Source: Planctomycetota bacterium
GTDB lineage: Bacteria; Planctomycetota; UBA11346
NCBI GenBank assembly: GCA_016745075.1
Contig: JADGDD010000006.1
Span: 1-64,000, forward strand
Direction of reading: 5' to 3'
Length of the DNA stretch: 64,000 nucleotides
In this document: piece by piece, positions 42,470 through 52,281 of the stretch
How the letters are laid out: every line of letters begins with the position of its first letter
How positions within the stretch are numbered: position 1 is the stretch's first letter
Notes under the pieces: generated by a model
Database searches by the model: none
What the model was told of the DNA's origin: nothing
What the model saw: only the letters and a program-made list of their open reading frames with translations
Translations under genes and position numbers: made by a program

Positions 42470-43840
42470 ATGCTTAATTGGACGCAATTATTATCAGCAG
42501 AGCGTATGACTGGTTTGCAGGATGGGCGTCGCGTTACCGAAGGTCATTCGGGCCGAACTGATTTTGAACGTGATTACCATCGCATTTTATTCTCTTATCC
42601 ATTTCGGCGTTTACAGGGCAAAACCCAAGTATTTCCAATGCCAGGAAACGACCATATTCATAATCGTTTAATTCATAGCTTAGAAGTTGCGAGTGTTGGT
42701 TCCTCACTTGGCAAAGAAGCTGGAGCCGAGCTCCTGAAGCGTCATCCAGAATTAGAGAAAGATCGTGGTCTGCATCCATCTGATTTTGGCGATATTGTTT
42801 CCGCGGCTTGTCTCGGTCATGATCTTGGTAACCCGCCGTTTGGACATGCCGGAGAAGAGGCTATTGCTCGTTGGTTTACCCAGCAAAAAGAGAAAAATAA
42901 TCCATTTTTTGATGATTTAACTCAGCAGCAATCTTTAGATCTGTTGCATTTTGAAGGTAATGCTCAAGGTTTTCGCATTGTCTCTTCTTTAAGTATGTAT
43001 CAGCAAGCTGGTGGTATGCGTTTAACGGCAGCGACCTTGGGCGCTTTTTCTAAATACCCGCAAGAATCATTTCGAGTAGCACCAAAACAAGCCGGTGTTA
43101 AACCGCATGTTGCGCAGAAGAAGTTTGGTTATTTCCATAGTGAACAAGGTTTGTTTGAGCAACTTGCAGACCATCTTGGCCTCGGTCAGCCAGGTGCGTA
43201 CCAGCGTCATCCGCTTGCATGGCTGATGGAAGCGGCAGATGATATTTGTTATGCTATTATGGATGTTGAAGACGGCTTCCTGATTAATCGTTTTAGCTTT
43301 ACTGACGTTCTTGATATGTTTCAACCAATTACCGGAACAACGCTGACAAAAGCTGCTCATAAAGGTAGTGAACGTGAGACCGTTAACCATTTACGTTCAC
43401 AAGCTATTACTCGTTTAGTGAGTCAGGTAGTGAAGGTCTTTTGTGATAATGAACAAGGTATGTTAGACGGCAGCTTTGCCACGTCCTTGATTGACGTTAT
43501 TCCAGACAAGGCGCATATGGAGCATATTTCTCACCAGAGCACCGAGCGTTGTTACAAAGCTTTAGAAGTTGTAGAAATTTTATTAGCGGGTTACAAAGTG
43601 ATTGGTTCATTGCTCGATATATTTATTCCCGTTGCCTTACGTCAAGGTTCCGACCGTTATGATCAAGATATCTTGCGTTTATTGCCTCCAGAGGTTTCAG
43701 CGGCAACAAGCACCTACGAGCGTATTTTAACAGTTGTAGATTATATTGCCGGTATGACTGATGAATATGCTACAACCATGTATAAACGTTTAACAGGAAT
43801 AGAAATGCCAAGCGCTCGGGTGATTGGTTCACCACGGTGA
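42470..43840 (+). CDS. dgt: Deoxyguanosinetriphosphate triphosphohydrolase (dGTPase)
   Basis: 456 residues. The HD-domain metal ligands are His69 (RLIHSLEV) and His117-Asp118 (LGHDLGNPPFGHAGE). The family start is also clear (RTDFERDYHRILFSYPFRRL, KTQVFP). It hydrolyses dGTP, and related members other dNTPs, to the nucleoside and triphosphate, adjusting nucleotide pools. Its stop codon overlaps the start of the transporter gene (GTGA at 43837-43840). Confidence 0.92.
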   Translation: MLNWTQLLSAERMTGLQDGRRVTEGHSGRTDFERDYHRILFSYPFRRLQGKTQVFPMPGNDHIHNRLIHSLEVASVGSSLGKEAGAELLKRHPELEKDRGLHPSDFGDIVSAACLGHDLGNPPFGHAGEEAIARWFTQQKEKNNPFFDDLTQQQSLDLLHFEGNAQGFRIVSSLSMYQQAGGMRLTAATLGAFSKYPQESFRVAPKQAGVKPHVAQKKFGYFHSEQGLFEQLADHLGLGQPGAYQRHPLAWLMEAADDICYAIMDVEDGFLINRFSFTDVLDMFQPITGTTLTKAAHKGSERETVNHLRSQAITRLVSQVVKVFCDNEQGMLDGSFATSLIDVIPDKAHMEHISHQSTERCYKALEVVEILLAGYKVIGSLLDIFIPVALRQGSDRYDQDILRLLPPEVSAATSTYERILTVVDYIAGMTDEYATTMYKRLTGIEMPSARVIGSPR

Positions 43841-44793
43841 TCCGTAGTTTATTACAAGAACGGTTTTGGATTGGTGCATATCTTGCTTTATTAGCAGGCT
43901 TATGGTTGCCCGGTACGTATGATTCGTGGAAGCCGGTAGTTCCATATGTGCTTGGTGGTATTTTGTATTTTTCTGGTTTGCGGCTCAAAGCTCAACATGT
44001 TCGAGCGGTGTTCACCGGAAAACGTTGGTATGGTATTGCCCTGTTTTTCACCTGCTTGCGTTTACTACTTTTGCCGCTTGCTGCTTATGCTGTATTGTAC
44101 AGTTTCGGTACACCGTGGGCTGTAGGGGTGCTTCTTGTATGCTTAATGCCAAGCGGCCTCACCAGTATTGCGTTTACTGATTTACATCGCGGGAATGTTC
44201 CGTTAGCCGTTTTGCAGATTGTTTGTACAGGCTTATTATGTCCAATAAGTATTCCAGTGTTGCTCGCCTTGGTTGGTACCAGTGAGACTCATATTGAATA
44301 TGGAGCGTTATTGTCACAAGCTCTTTATATTATGCTGTTACTGGTTATTCCATTAAGTTTGGCTTGTGTAACTCGGCTCATTGCCGCAAAGACGATTGCT
44401 CGCTATCAGAATTATTGGGGGCCATCGGCAATACTGTGTAGTATTATTCTCGTTTTCATTTCTATAGCTGCATCTCGATCAGCTTGGAGTGATGCCTCTA
44501 TTTGGGAAATTATGAGAGTTATGTGGTGGTGTTGTTTTGCCGCAGCAATAATGGGATTATTTGGTTTAGTGGTGCATGTGTTTATGGAACGAAAAAATGC
44601 AACTGTTTTTGGTGTGGGAAACCTCTATATGAATAATGGCCTTGCTATTGCCTTTGCCCTTCATTTCTTCCCTGGTAATAAATGGATGATTTTACCCGCT
44701 GCCATGATGCAGGTAGCGATGATTACAGGTGTCATGTGTTACGGTCGGTGGCTGACGTATTTAGAACGGCGTTCAGCAGAGTGGCAGCCATGA
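43837..44793 (+). CDS. Bile acid:sodium symporter (BASS)-family membrane transporter
   Basis: 318 residues, GTG start overlapping the dgt stop. About ten hydrophobic segments are visible. LMPSGLTSIAFTDLHRGN and YMNNGLAIAFALHFF resemble the crossover motifs of BASS transporters, whose paired helices break at such Gly/Pro/Asn sites. BASS members carry organic anions (bile acids, pantoate, pyruvate) with sodium. The substrate is unknown here. It overlaps the mobA start by four bases, so it belongs to a coupled accA-dgt-mobA run. Confidence 0.7.
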   Translation: MIRSLLQERFWIGAYLALLAGLWLPGTYDSWKPVVPYVLGGILYFSGLRLKAQHVRAVFTGKRWYGIALFFTCLRLLLLPLAAYAVLYSFGTPWAVGVLLVCLMPSGLTSIAFTDLHRGNVPLAVLQIVCTGLLCPISIPVLLALVGTSETHIEYGALLSQALYIMLLLVIPLSLACVTRLIAAKTIARYQNYWGPSAILCSIILVFISIAASRSAWSDASIWEIMRVMWWCCFAAAIMGLFGLVVHVFMERKNATVFGVGNLYMNNGLAIAFALHFFPGNKWMILPAAMMQVAMITGVMCYGRWLTYLERRSAEWQP

Positions 44794-45371
44794 TCGGTGT
44801 TGTTTTAGCTGGCGGTGCTAGTTCTCGGATGGGGCATGATAAAGCAGCGTTATCGTATAAAGGCTTCTCGTTACTTGAAAGGCAGGTGCAACTTTTACAG
44901 GAAGCTGGTTTATCCCGTGTAATTGTGAGTGGTCGTTCCCAACCTGATGATTGGACATTGGATGCTTCGTTTTGTCCTGATGAACAGCCAGGCGCTGGGC
45001 CGCTTGCGGGCTTGCAGGCCGTGTTGCGAGCAGAACAAGAAACGGTCTTGTTAATTGCCTGTGATATGCCAGCTTTGAGCTGTGAAGCGATCTGCTGGCT
45101 TAAACAGCAAAGTGCAGGACATTCTATTATAAGTGAATCATCTCGCGGCATAGAACCGCTCTTTTCTTGTTATGCAGCATCAGTGCTTCCAGCGATTGAC
45201 GAGCTTTTGATAGCAGGCCGTCGTTCAGTGCATGGTTTAATACGCTCAGCGTCACTTCCACAGTGTTTATTGCCGGCACAATATGACGAGCATGTTCAGA
45301 ATATTAATACACAAGACGAATGGCAACGTTTTCTTGCTGACGGTAAGCAGGCTCCAAGATCTTTGCAATGA
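44790..45371 (+). CDS. mobA: Molybdenum cofactor guanylyltransferase
   Basis: 193 residues from the ATG at 44790 (ATGA overlap with the transporter). The nucleotidyltransferase start is VVLAGGASSRMGHDKA, with the lysine that binds GTP, then QPGAGPLAGL and LIACDMPAL (metal-binding Asp), and GIEPLFSCY late on. MobA attaches GMP to molybdopterin to form the bis-MGD cofactor. No molybdoenzyme or other moa/moe gene is in the window. Confidence 0.88.
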   Translation: MIGVVLAGGASSRMGHDKAALSYKGFSLLERQVQLLQEAGLSRVIVSGRSQPDDWTLDASFCPDEQPGAGPLAGLQAVLRAEQETVLLIACDMPALSCEAICWLKQQSAGHSIISESSRGIEPLFSCYAASVLPAIDELLIAGRRSVHGLIRSASLPQCLLPAQYDEHVQNINTQDEWQRFLADGKQAPRSLQ

Positions 45372-47360
45372 ATGCGATTGACTGAGGTTGTGAAAAGGAT
45401 GAAGCAGCGTTGGCGGTACCTTGTGACTGTGTGGCAAGCTATTCTGCATAATAGTGGACCATTAGCGTCTGTGATTGCAGGTGTTGCAGCCTTGTTACTG
45501 ATCTTTTTTACTGGTCGTCTGGTTTTATTTTTACTTTATGCCGAGCGTATGTTGGACGTTGAAAATTGGTTCCGTATTTTCACCAACGGCATTTATATGG
45601 ACGTGGTTAGTATTGGTTATTTGGCAGGTGGCCCATTGGTTTTTGCATTATTGCTGCCGCCATCTTGGCTCATCTCTCTTCGGTATATTGTGCAAGCGTG
45701 GTGGAGTGTGCTATTAACATGGGTACTTTATATGGAGTTGGTCTCTATACAATTTGTTGGGGAATTTGATTCACGGCCCAACCGTATCTTTATCGAATAT
45801 TTAGCCTATCCTCAAGAAGTGTTTTCAACGGTGTGGGCTGAATATTGGTATGCAGTTATTCTTGTTGCAATAATCTGTAGCAGTGCGGCATGGTGGTTTT
45901 GGCGAACTTTTGGTCGTATTCAAATGGCAACAGGAGACTGGAAAGGTTGGTGGCGTTATTATGTGCTTATTCCATGTCTTGCGCTCACTTTTATTTGTGC
46001 TCGTGGCACCTTTGGTCATAGACAGGTCAATGCTAGTACCTTTGCTTTTTCAAATGATCATCTTGCAAACCAGTTGGCGCTCAATTCAACCTATGCATTG
46101 GCAGAGGCCATTTGGGCTATGGGTTACGAAGGTGATCCATCAGTGATGTATGGTACTATGCCTGTTGATGAGATGTTTCATAACGTAGTTCAAGCCAATG
46201 GTTTTGATACTACTCTTATCAAGCAGGCCATACCGTTTATGCACGAGCACATTCCGGTAATACAGCGTGAACGTCCGTTTAATATTGTTATTATTTTGGA
46301 AGAAAGCCTTGGAGCTGAATTTTGCGGGTGCCTAGGCGGTTTGCCATTAACTCCACGTCTTGATGAGCTCTCAGAACAAGGCCTGTTGATGACGAATTTT
46401 TATAGTACCGGAACGCGTACTGTGCGTGGTATAGAAGCAGTTGTTGCTGGTTTCTTACCTACTCCTGGTCGAAGTGTGGTTAAACTGGGTCATGCTCAAC
46501 ATAACTTTTTTACCCTAGCAGCGTTACTCAAAGAACATGGTTATTCAACTGACTTTATCTATGGCGGTGAAAGCCATTTTGATAATATGCGCTCCTTCTT
46601 TTTAAGTAATGGTTTTCAGCGTATCTATGATCAACCAACATTTAAGAATCCCACCTTTGAGGGAGTGTGGGGGGTATGCGATGAAGACTTGTTTACGGAA
46701 GCTGACCGTATTTTCCAAAATTATACAGAAGACGAACCCTTCTTTGCTTTGGTGTTAAGTACTTCAAACCATAGCCCTTTTGATTATCCTGATAATAATA
46801 TAGAATTATACGAAGAGCCTAAAGCCACACGTTTGAATGCCATGAAATATGCTGATTATGCACTTGGTACTTTCTTTGATAAGGCTCGCACGCGGCCGTA
46901 TTTTGATCGCACTATTTTCGTCGTAGTGGCAGACCACAATACCCGAACTTACGGCAATGATTTAGTGCCGATCAATAAGTTTCGTATCCCCTGTTTATTT
47001 CTTGGACCAGATGTTCCCGTTGCGCGCCGATCTACGCTTGCAAGTCAAATAGATGTTGGACCAACTCTCTTGTCTTTGGCAGGTATACAGGTGCAACATC
47101 CGATGATTGGTCGTGATATACTGCGTGTACCAGTAGATGATCCAGGCCGTGCTATCATGCAATTTAGGACCAGTCATGCATACCGTCGTGGTGATGCGGT
47201 TGTTATTCAACGGCCGCATACAGAAGCGTTGCTATTTCGCTATGTTGATGGACGATTAGAACCAGATCTCAACGAAAACCCAGCACTCATGAAGGAGGCG
47301 AAAGCACATGCCTTGTTGCCAGGCCATTTATATAGAGAAGGTCTGTATCGTGTTAAATAA
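45372..47360 (+). CDS. LTA synthase-like phosphoglycerol transferase (sulfatase fold)
   Basis: 662 residues. Five N-terminal transmembrane helices (about 28-50, 78-98, 105-125, 155-175, 192-210) precede a periplasmic sulfatase-type domain: NIVIILEESLGAEF (metal Glu), FYSTGTRTVRGIEAVV with the catalytic Thr, YGGESHFDNM, STSNHSPFDYP and VVADHNTRTYG with late metal ligands. This is the LtaS/MdoB group, which moves phosphoglycerol onto lipids or glycans; in Gram-negatives the product is often a modified osmoregulated glucan. The first ATG (45372) lacks a good ribosome-binding site; the ATG at 45408 follows AAAAGG and may be used. Confidence 0.85.
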   Translation: MRLTEVVKRMKQRWRYLVTVWQAILHNSGPLASVIAGVAALLLIFFTGRLVLFLLYAERMLDVENWFRIFTNGIYMDVVSIGYLAGGPLVFALLLPPSWLISLRYIVQAWWSVLLTWVLYMELVSIQFVGEFDSRPNRIFIEYLAYPQEVFSTVWAEYWYAVILVAIICSSAAWWFWRTFGRIQMATGDWKGWWRYYVLIPCLALTFICARGTFGHRQVNASTFAFSNDHLANQLALNSTYALAEAIWAMGYEGDPSVMYGTMPVDEMFHNVVQANGFDTTLIKQAIPFMHEHIPVIQRERPFNIVIILEESLGAEFCGCLGGLPLTPRLDELSEQGLLMTNFYSTGTRTVRGIEAVVAGFLPTPGRSVVKLGHAQHNFFTLAALLKEHGYSTDFIYGGESHFDNMRSFFLSNGFQRIYDQPTFKNPTFEGVWGVCDEDLFTEADRIFQNYTEDEPFFALVLSTSNHSPFDYPDNNIELYEEPKATRLNAMKYADYALGTFFDKARTRPYFDRTIFVVVADHNTRTYGNDLVPINKFRIPCLFLGPDVPVARRSTLASQIDVGPTLLSLAGIQVQHPMIGRDILRVPVDDPGRAIMQFRTSHAYRRGDAVVIQRPHTEALLFRYVDGRLEPDLNENPALMKEAKAHALLPGHLYREGLYRVK

Positions 47361-47398
47361 AAATGAACCACAGCTAGTGATGAACGTTTACCCTGTGC

Positions 47399-48046
47399 AT
47401 GAGCGCAGCGGCATTATCTATCAGTCAATCAGCCTTGAGTCTTATTATGACTGAATCTGATACGCAGTTGATGGAACGGATGCGCGACGACGAAGAGTCG
47501 GATGCTGCGCTGACTGTACTGGTAGAACGCTACCAAGACGAGCTGGTTGGTTTTTTCTATAACCGTTGTTGGGATCAAGCGCAGGCCGAAGATTTAGCCC
47601 AAACCGTTTTCATTAAAATATTTCAAGCGCGTGAACGCTACACGGATAGTGCAAAGGTTCGAACATATTTATACCGAATTGCGCATAATGCATGGGTGGA
47701 TTACGTGCGCCGTCAGCGTCGTCGTCATGCCATTAGTATTGATGCTGAATTCAGCAGTAGTAAAAGTCGGGGTGGAAGTGGTTCTCGTTTGCGTGATAAT
47801 TTGGCAGCTCCAGATGTCCGCGAAGATGACCCTGCACAGAATGCCTTGATACGGGAGCGGATTCAAGAAGCGGTAGAAGCGCTCCCCGAAAAACAGCGTA
47901 TGGTGTTTACTATGGCTAATAACCAAAGTTTAAAATACCAAGAAATAAGTGAGATTTTAGATGTGCCAGAGGGCACGATCAAAAGCCGTATGCATGCAGC
48001 TGTTCGTACTTTGCGGACAACATTACATGACTTACTTGAAGCATAA
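47399..48046 (+). CDS. ECF-type RNA polymerase sigma factor
   Basis: Up to 215 residues; the start may be the ATG at 47447. Sigma2 holds the core-binding pattern VERYQDELVGFFYNRC, AEDLAQTVFIKIFQ and YLYRIAHNAWVDYVRRQRRR. A linker (SSSKSRGGSGSRLRDN) precedes sigma4: ALPEKQRMVFTMANN, YQEISEILDVPEGTIKSRM. No sigma3. It directs RNA polymerase to a set of target promoters. The neighbouring membrane protein gene, 49 bases on, is in the usual place for its anti-sigma factor. Confidence 0.85.
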   Translation: MSAAALSISQSALSLIMTESDTQLMERMRDDEESDAALTVLVERYQDELVGFFYNRCWDQAQAEDLAQTVFIKIFQARERYTDSAKVRTYLYRIAHNAWVDYVRRQRRRHAISIDAEFSSSKSRGGSGSRLRDNLAAPDVREDDPAQNALIRERIQEAVEALPEKQRMVFTMANNQSLKYQEISEILDVPEGTIKSRMHAAVRTLRTTLHDLLEA

Positions 48047-48098
48047 GCGCACGGTAGCCATAACACAGACATGAGCATAAAAAGGAAGGAGGGCGTTG

Positions 48099-49646
48099 AT
48101 GATGAATAAGAACAAACAAACAGAAACAGATGCAATATATAACGCTCTTGTTCAAGGAGATGCTTCTTGTCCAGATGGTGACGCGCTTGTGCGTATCGGT
48201 CAGTTAGTTCGCAGAGAAACAGCTCCTGCTCCTGTTGATTTACGTCAGTCGGTGTTTGCTGGCATTCAAGATTTGCGTGTGCAACAAGATGAGAACAGTT
48301 CTTCAGTAGAGTCGGATATCGCTGATCCTTTAATTGATGATTTTTACAATGGCAATGCAGCGGCTTCTGCCGCAGATCCGGCTTTAGGTCGTCTTGGTGA
48401 TTTGGTCCGAACTCACACAGAACCTCCCGTCTCTATTGATTTGTTGCCAGATTTAACCCATAAGTTATCTGGGCTGAAACGTCGGCGCAGCAGTGCACGG
48501 CAACAGGGTATAGAGCGTTCAACGCGTTGGCGCATTTGGACATCGGTTATCGTTGGTCATGTAGCTGCGTTAGTCATAACAGTATTGTTGTTTGAAGATA
48601 TGCATCTTGCTGCGCAGCAGAATGCATTAGAGCATTCTCGAGAGGGGGCGGCATCGCCATTTCTCTATCAAGATCCCAGCCGACAAATGCATGAAGTTAT
48701 GCGAGAGCGTCTAAAAATCAGTCTTGCTTCTCAGGGCGGTTGGCAAATGGAAGGCTCATCAGCAGATGCTTTATTTGCCCTTCGTCGAAATGAGGACTTA
48801 AAAGAGGAAGCACGCAAACTATTTGGCAGTAACTCTTGTGCAGCAACGGTTCGTGCAGGCCTACACTGGTTGCGAAACCAACAACAAGCAGATGGTGCTT
48901 TTGTTCAACTTCGTTCGATAACGGGTATGCCAGACCAGTGGGAATTAGCTGGTCATAGTGCTGCCTTGCTTGCTATTATGGGTGAGGGAGTTATCAGCCA
49001 AGAAGAAAGAGAATCTGTGCAGGCAGGTTTTGCATGGCTCTTACAGCATCATAATGATGGTGTTTTTATAAGTGAACAACAGCCACATGCAGAACGTTCT
49101 CGTGGTCTACTTGTTCTGGCTTTGGTTGAAGGTGCCATCTTATTGGAAGATACTGAATTAGCACAACTTGCACAGGTAGAGTTTTTACGGTACGGAACAG
49201 TAGCTGATGACCGCTATGTTTTGGCTTACGAAACGGCTCGTGCTTGTGATCTTTTTGCGGATATACCTTCTGCTGTTGATGCCGCGCGTTTACTTCAGCC
49301 CATGCCCGGAACGCATGGTTTCATTCAGCGCATACAAGGTGTTGATGATCAAAGAGCGCTTCCTTTTGTTGACATGCCTCGTGAAGATAGTGATGGCCGC
49401 ATTGACCCATTAAACTGGTTCCTTGAAAGCTGTGATCGACGGGAACAGTCACTGAGCCAATGGACCACATGGAATAAAGCTCTACAACGTGCTTGTTTAC
49501 TGTGTTTTCGTTATGAAGGAGAGCAGGCATGGTTACCAGGTGAGCGGATGCGTTATGGTCGTTCTGGCGCAGACGTACTTGCAACTAGCCTTGCACTCAT
49601 GAATTTGCAAGTGGCCTATCGCTATACGCCACTGCTGAGTGAGTAA
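48099..49646 (+). CDS. Membrane protein with duplicated N-terminal motif and cyclase-like toroid (anti-sigma candidate)
   Basis: About 515 residues, GGAGGG before the ATG. The cytoplasmic N-terminus carries the same motif twice: RIGQLVRRETAPAPVDLRQS and RLGDLVRTHTEPPVSIDLLP. A single transmembrane helix at about 148-168 (SVIVGHVAALVITVLLF) follows. The large periplasmic part reads VRAGLHWLRNQQQADGAF and AGFAWLLQHHNDGVF, the helix pattern of squalene-cyclase/prenyltransferase (alpha-alpha toroid) folds, ending GRSGADVLATSLALMNL. Position after an ECF sigma gene and the topology suggest a transmembrane anti-sigma factor with a toroid sensor. No zinc-binding anti-sigma motif is seen. Confidence 0.55.
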   Translation: MMNKNKQTETDAIYNALVQGDASCPDGDALVRIGQLVRRETAPAPVDLRQSVFAGIQDLRVQQDENSSSVESDIADPLIDDFYNGNAAASAADPALGRLGDLVRTHTEPPVSIDLLPDLTHKLSGLKRRRSSARQQGIERSTRWRIWTSVIVGHVAALVITVLLFEDMHLAAQQNALEHSREGAASPFLYQDPSRQMHEVMRERLKISLASQGGWQMEGSSADALFALRRNEDLKEEARKLFGSNSCAATVRAGLHWLRNQQQADGAFVQLRSITGMPDQWELAGHSAALLAIMGEGVISQEERESVQAGFAWLLQHHNDGVFISEQQPHAERSRGLLVLALVEGAILLEDTELAQLAQVEFLRYGTVADDRYVLAYETARACDLFADIPSAVDAARLLQPMPGTHGFIQRIQGVDDQRALPFVDMPREDSDGRIDPLNWFLESCDRREQSLSQWTTWNKALQRACLLCFRYEGEQAWLPGERMRYGRSGADVLATSLALMNLQVAYRYTPLLSE

Positions 49647-49696
49647 ACGAAACGACTTAAGCCTTGTTCAGTACTGTACCAAAATAGAATTGTGGC

Positions 49697-51058
49697 ATGA
49701 AGAAAAATATTCTGCTGTGGTCTTGCGTATTTGGCCTGTTTGGAACGACGATTGATGCAGAAGAGCTTCAATTAGAAAAAACACCTCCTCCTGTTGAAGA
49801 AGCCGAAGAGCTCAGAAATACATCTGCTGACTTAGTTGCATCTGAGAGGCAGGTTCTTGTGATTGATGCCGAAACCGCAGCAGCGATGGTTGAAGAAGAA
49901 GGGCTGCAAAACAAAGCGATTATTTTTGAATCTACGCTCGCATCTCTGGAAGAAGCAAAGGCCTTACAGCGTGGTTTGTGGCCAACGGTACGGGCTTCTC
50001 TTTATGGTGAACACTATTATCGGGCGAAAAACACAACGCTTGGCCAAGGTACTCCTATCGGTGAAGAGGGTGAGTATTTCGGCTTGTCTCTGCAAGCACG
50101 CCAGTTTCTTATTGGTTGGGGATATCGCAGCGCATTATCAGCAAAAGCTGATGCAACACGATCGCTGGGACTCTCTCGTCAACGTGCACGTTTTGTTGCG
50201 AGTGCCTGGGAAGCACGTCGTGCGGTAGAAGATGTACATCTTGCTCAAGCGGATGTACGGATAGCACAGGCACAGGCTGAATTACGTTTACAAGAATGGG
50301 ATGATGTGAAGGTACTATTAGGTACCGGTCATGTGGCACCATTAGACGAACGTGAAGCACAGGTTTTTTATCTCGATGCACAGCAGGTGGTGGAAGCAGC
50401 CGAATCTCAACAGCAGGTTAGCTTAGAGGCTTTAGCAGCATTATTTGGACGTACTGCTCAAGACATAGAAGTAGCAGACGATTTGGAACGGCCAACTGAT
50501 TTAGAGAAACTTTTTGTGCGGGCTGATGAACAGGCTGATACAAGTGTACAGATCGATTTACTTGAATCTGAAGGTGCTGGGCAAGACGCACAAATTGCCT
50601 TTTCACGGGCGCAAGATTATCCGCAAATATCGGCTGTTGGTGCGTATGATTACAATGGTGAAGATACTGATTTCCTTGAAGATAGTTGGAGTATCGGTGT
50701 AGAAATGGTTTGGACCATGGATTCTGGTGTACGTTCTTTTGAGCGCTCTGCTTTAGCCTTACAGCGTCAAGGTTTGGACTTCCGTATGCAAGACCTTCGT
50801 CTTCAGCAGAAAAAACGAATTGCTCAATTACGTTCGGAGGCGGCTATGCTTGCTGCCAATATTGAACGACAAGAAAAGACACTGGTGCTCATTGAAGAAA
50901 ATTATCAAGATAAACGTGAGCGTTATAAAGGTGGTCATATTACGTTGACTGAATTATCAGATGCAAACGTTGCTATTTTTGAAGCGCGTTCTCGTCTCGC
51001 TCGACTCATTTATACAGAAATGAATATTGCTCACGAATTGCGTATTTTCTTTGAATAA
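49697..51058 (+). CDS. TolC-family outer membrane protein
   Basis: 453 residues with a signal peptide (KKNILLWSCVFGLFGTTIDA). The long helical hairpins of TolC are visible: a first set around SLEEAKALQRGLWPTVRASL and ALSAKADATRSLG, and a second around DVHLAQADVRIAQAQAELRL, LESEGAGQDAQIAFSRAQDYP and RYKGGHITLTELSDANVAIF. TolC proteins are trimeric exit ducts for efflux pumps and type I secretion. No inner membrane pump or adaptor gene is adjacent. It follows the toroid protein in the same direction. Confidence 0.8.
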   Translation: MKKNILLWSCVFGLFGTTIDAEELQLEKTPPPVEEAEELRNTSADLVASERQVLVIDAETAAAMVEEEGLQNKAIIFESTLASLEEAKALQRGLWPTVRASLYGEHYYRAKNTTLGQGTPIGEEGEYFGLSLQARQFLIGWGYRSALSAKADATRSLGLSRQRARFVASAWEARRAVEDVHLAQADVRIAQAQAELRLQEWDDVKVLLGTGHVAPLDEREAQVFYLDAQQVVEAAESQQQVSLEALAALFGRTAQDIEVADDLERPTDLEKLFVRADEQADTSVQIDLLESEGAGQDAQIAFSRAQDYPQISAVGAYDYNGEDTDFLEDSWSIGVEMVWTMDSGVRSFERSALALQRQGLDFRMQDLRLQQKKRIAQLRSEAAMLAANIERQEKTLVLIEENYQDKRERYKGGHITLTELSDANVAIFEARSRLARLIYTEMNIAHELRIFFE

Positions 51059-51060
51059 AT

Positions 51061-51447
51061 TTATTTACCGATCAGATTATTTCTCACAATATCTTTCTGA
51101 TGGTTTATTGTATTGTTAGCATCAATGCCAATAACATCTAGACGCAAGCGATAACGCTGTAACTTGTGCCGATAGACTAAACTCTGGGCAGTGCGCATAA
51201 CCCGTTGTATTTTATCATGATGAATACTTTCAAGTGGATCAGCAGCACTGCGATAACGAACTTCTACAATGAGGAGGGTTTTCCAGCGGCTGGCAACAAT
51301 ATCAAGTTCGCCACCAGCGGCGACCCAATTTCTTGCGCAAATGCGCCACCCCCGTAATTGCAAATAGCGAACAGCGCGTTGCTCAGCACGGTCACCAATA
51401 AAGCGCTTTGTCTGTTTACGCTTGTTTGTAACTTTGAACCCACGCAT
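51061..51447 (-). CDS. YraN/UPF0102-family protein
   Basis: About 128 residues. The ATG at 51447 lies within the end of the amidase gene; a GTG at 51459 is the alternative. Family motifs: GDRAEQRAVRYLQLRGWRI, ARNWVAAGGELDIVA (Glu-Leu-Asp of the nuclease-like core), LLIVEVRYRS and a basic C-terminal helix (DKIQRVMRTAQSLVY). The fold is that of PD-(D/E)xK nucleases; the cellular role is unsettled. Confidence 0.85.
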   Translation of the reverse strand: MRGFKVTNKRKQTKRFIGDRAEQRAVRYLQLRGWRICARNWVAAGGELDIVASRWKTLLIVEVRYRSAADPLESIHHDKIQRVMRTAQSLVYRHKLQRYRLRLDVIGIDANNTINHQKDIVRNNLIGK

Positions 51448-52255
51448 ACAATTTATCACCAGGGCATCGACTCGGGCTTAGATCGCGGTGCCCGTACACG
51501 CGACGAGTGCTTACGCCATAAAATTGTCGTTTATCGTTCAGGAAAGAACGTAATGCCGCAAGCTGTCTGTGGCTTGGTAATTTCTTATTAAAATCACCGA
51601 TAACAGAAATACCAAGATTCTTAGAATTTGCATTCCTCGTATGAGCACCTTGGTAACGAGCAGGCCGGCCTTCATAGATGGTGCCATCACGTCCAATGAG
51701 GTAATGGTAGCCAATGCAGGCCCATTTACGTTCATTACGATGGTAGTTCTCGATAGATTGTACTATTTTTTTATCAGACCATGTCATCATGTTGCCATGC
51801 TCAGAAGTGTGGTGAATGGTAATACGATTGATCTGCCCCATTGCTTTGCGGTTTTTACGTAATTTATTTGTGGTCCACTGTGAACGGGGCACAACCTTAT
51901 AAGGTGTACCAACCCACGTTTCAGCTGGATCAGCTTTGTGGATGGTGGCTTGTGCAAGTGGATCCACGCCCAGCGTTTTAACATTTGGCAGGGCCAAATG
52001 TTGGCCAATGCGTAAAACATTAGAATGTAGGTCATTGGCCTGCATAATGTCCCGAATACTCAAGCCGCTGCGGCGGCTAATGCTGCTGAGGGTATCACCT
52101 TTTTGAATAGTATAGAGATAACTATTGGTAGGGACTTGTGCCGGTAGGCCGGTGGTCGAATAACGAGTGCTCTGCCGTCCACGACGACTACAGCCAGTGG
52201 CAAGCACAGTGACGCTGGCGGCAATAAATTGACGTCGATTGAGAAATTTAGTCAT
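51416..52255 (-). CDS. LysM N-acetylmuramoyl-L-alanine amidase lipoprotein (PGRP/amidase_2)
   Basis: 279 residues. A twin-arginine-like start (NRRQFIAASVTVLATGC) ends in a lipobox (ATGCS), so the protein is probably lipidated. A LysM domain at about 46-90 (YTIQKGDTLSSISRRSGLSI) binds peptidoglycan. The amidase_2 domain carries its zinc ligands in ITIHHTSEH and YGHRDLSPSRCPG, with GYHYLIGRDGTIYEGRP between. It cleaves the amide bond between glycan and stem peptide in the periplasm. It overlaps the yraN start. Confidence 0.9.
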   Translation of the reverse strand: MTKFLNRRQFIAASVTVLATGCSRRGRQSTRYSTTGLPAQVPTNSYLYTIQKGDTLSSISRRSGLSIRDIMQANDLHSNVLRIGQHLALPNVKTLGVDPLAQATIHKADPAETWVGTPYKVVPRSQWTTNKLRKNRKAMGQINRITIHHTSEHGNMMTWSDKKIVQSIENYHRNERKWACIGYHYLIGRDGTIYEGRPARYQGAHTRNANSKNLGISVIGDFNKKLPSHRQLAALRSFLNDKRQFYGVSTRRVYGHRDLSPSRCPGDKLYAWVQSYKQA

Positions 52256-52281
52256 CTCGTAATGGTTTCCTTGAGCCTGTG

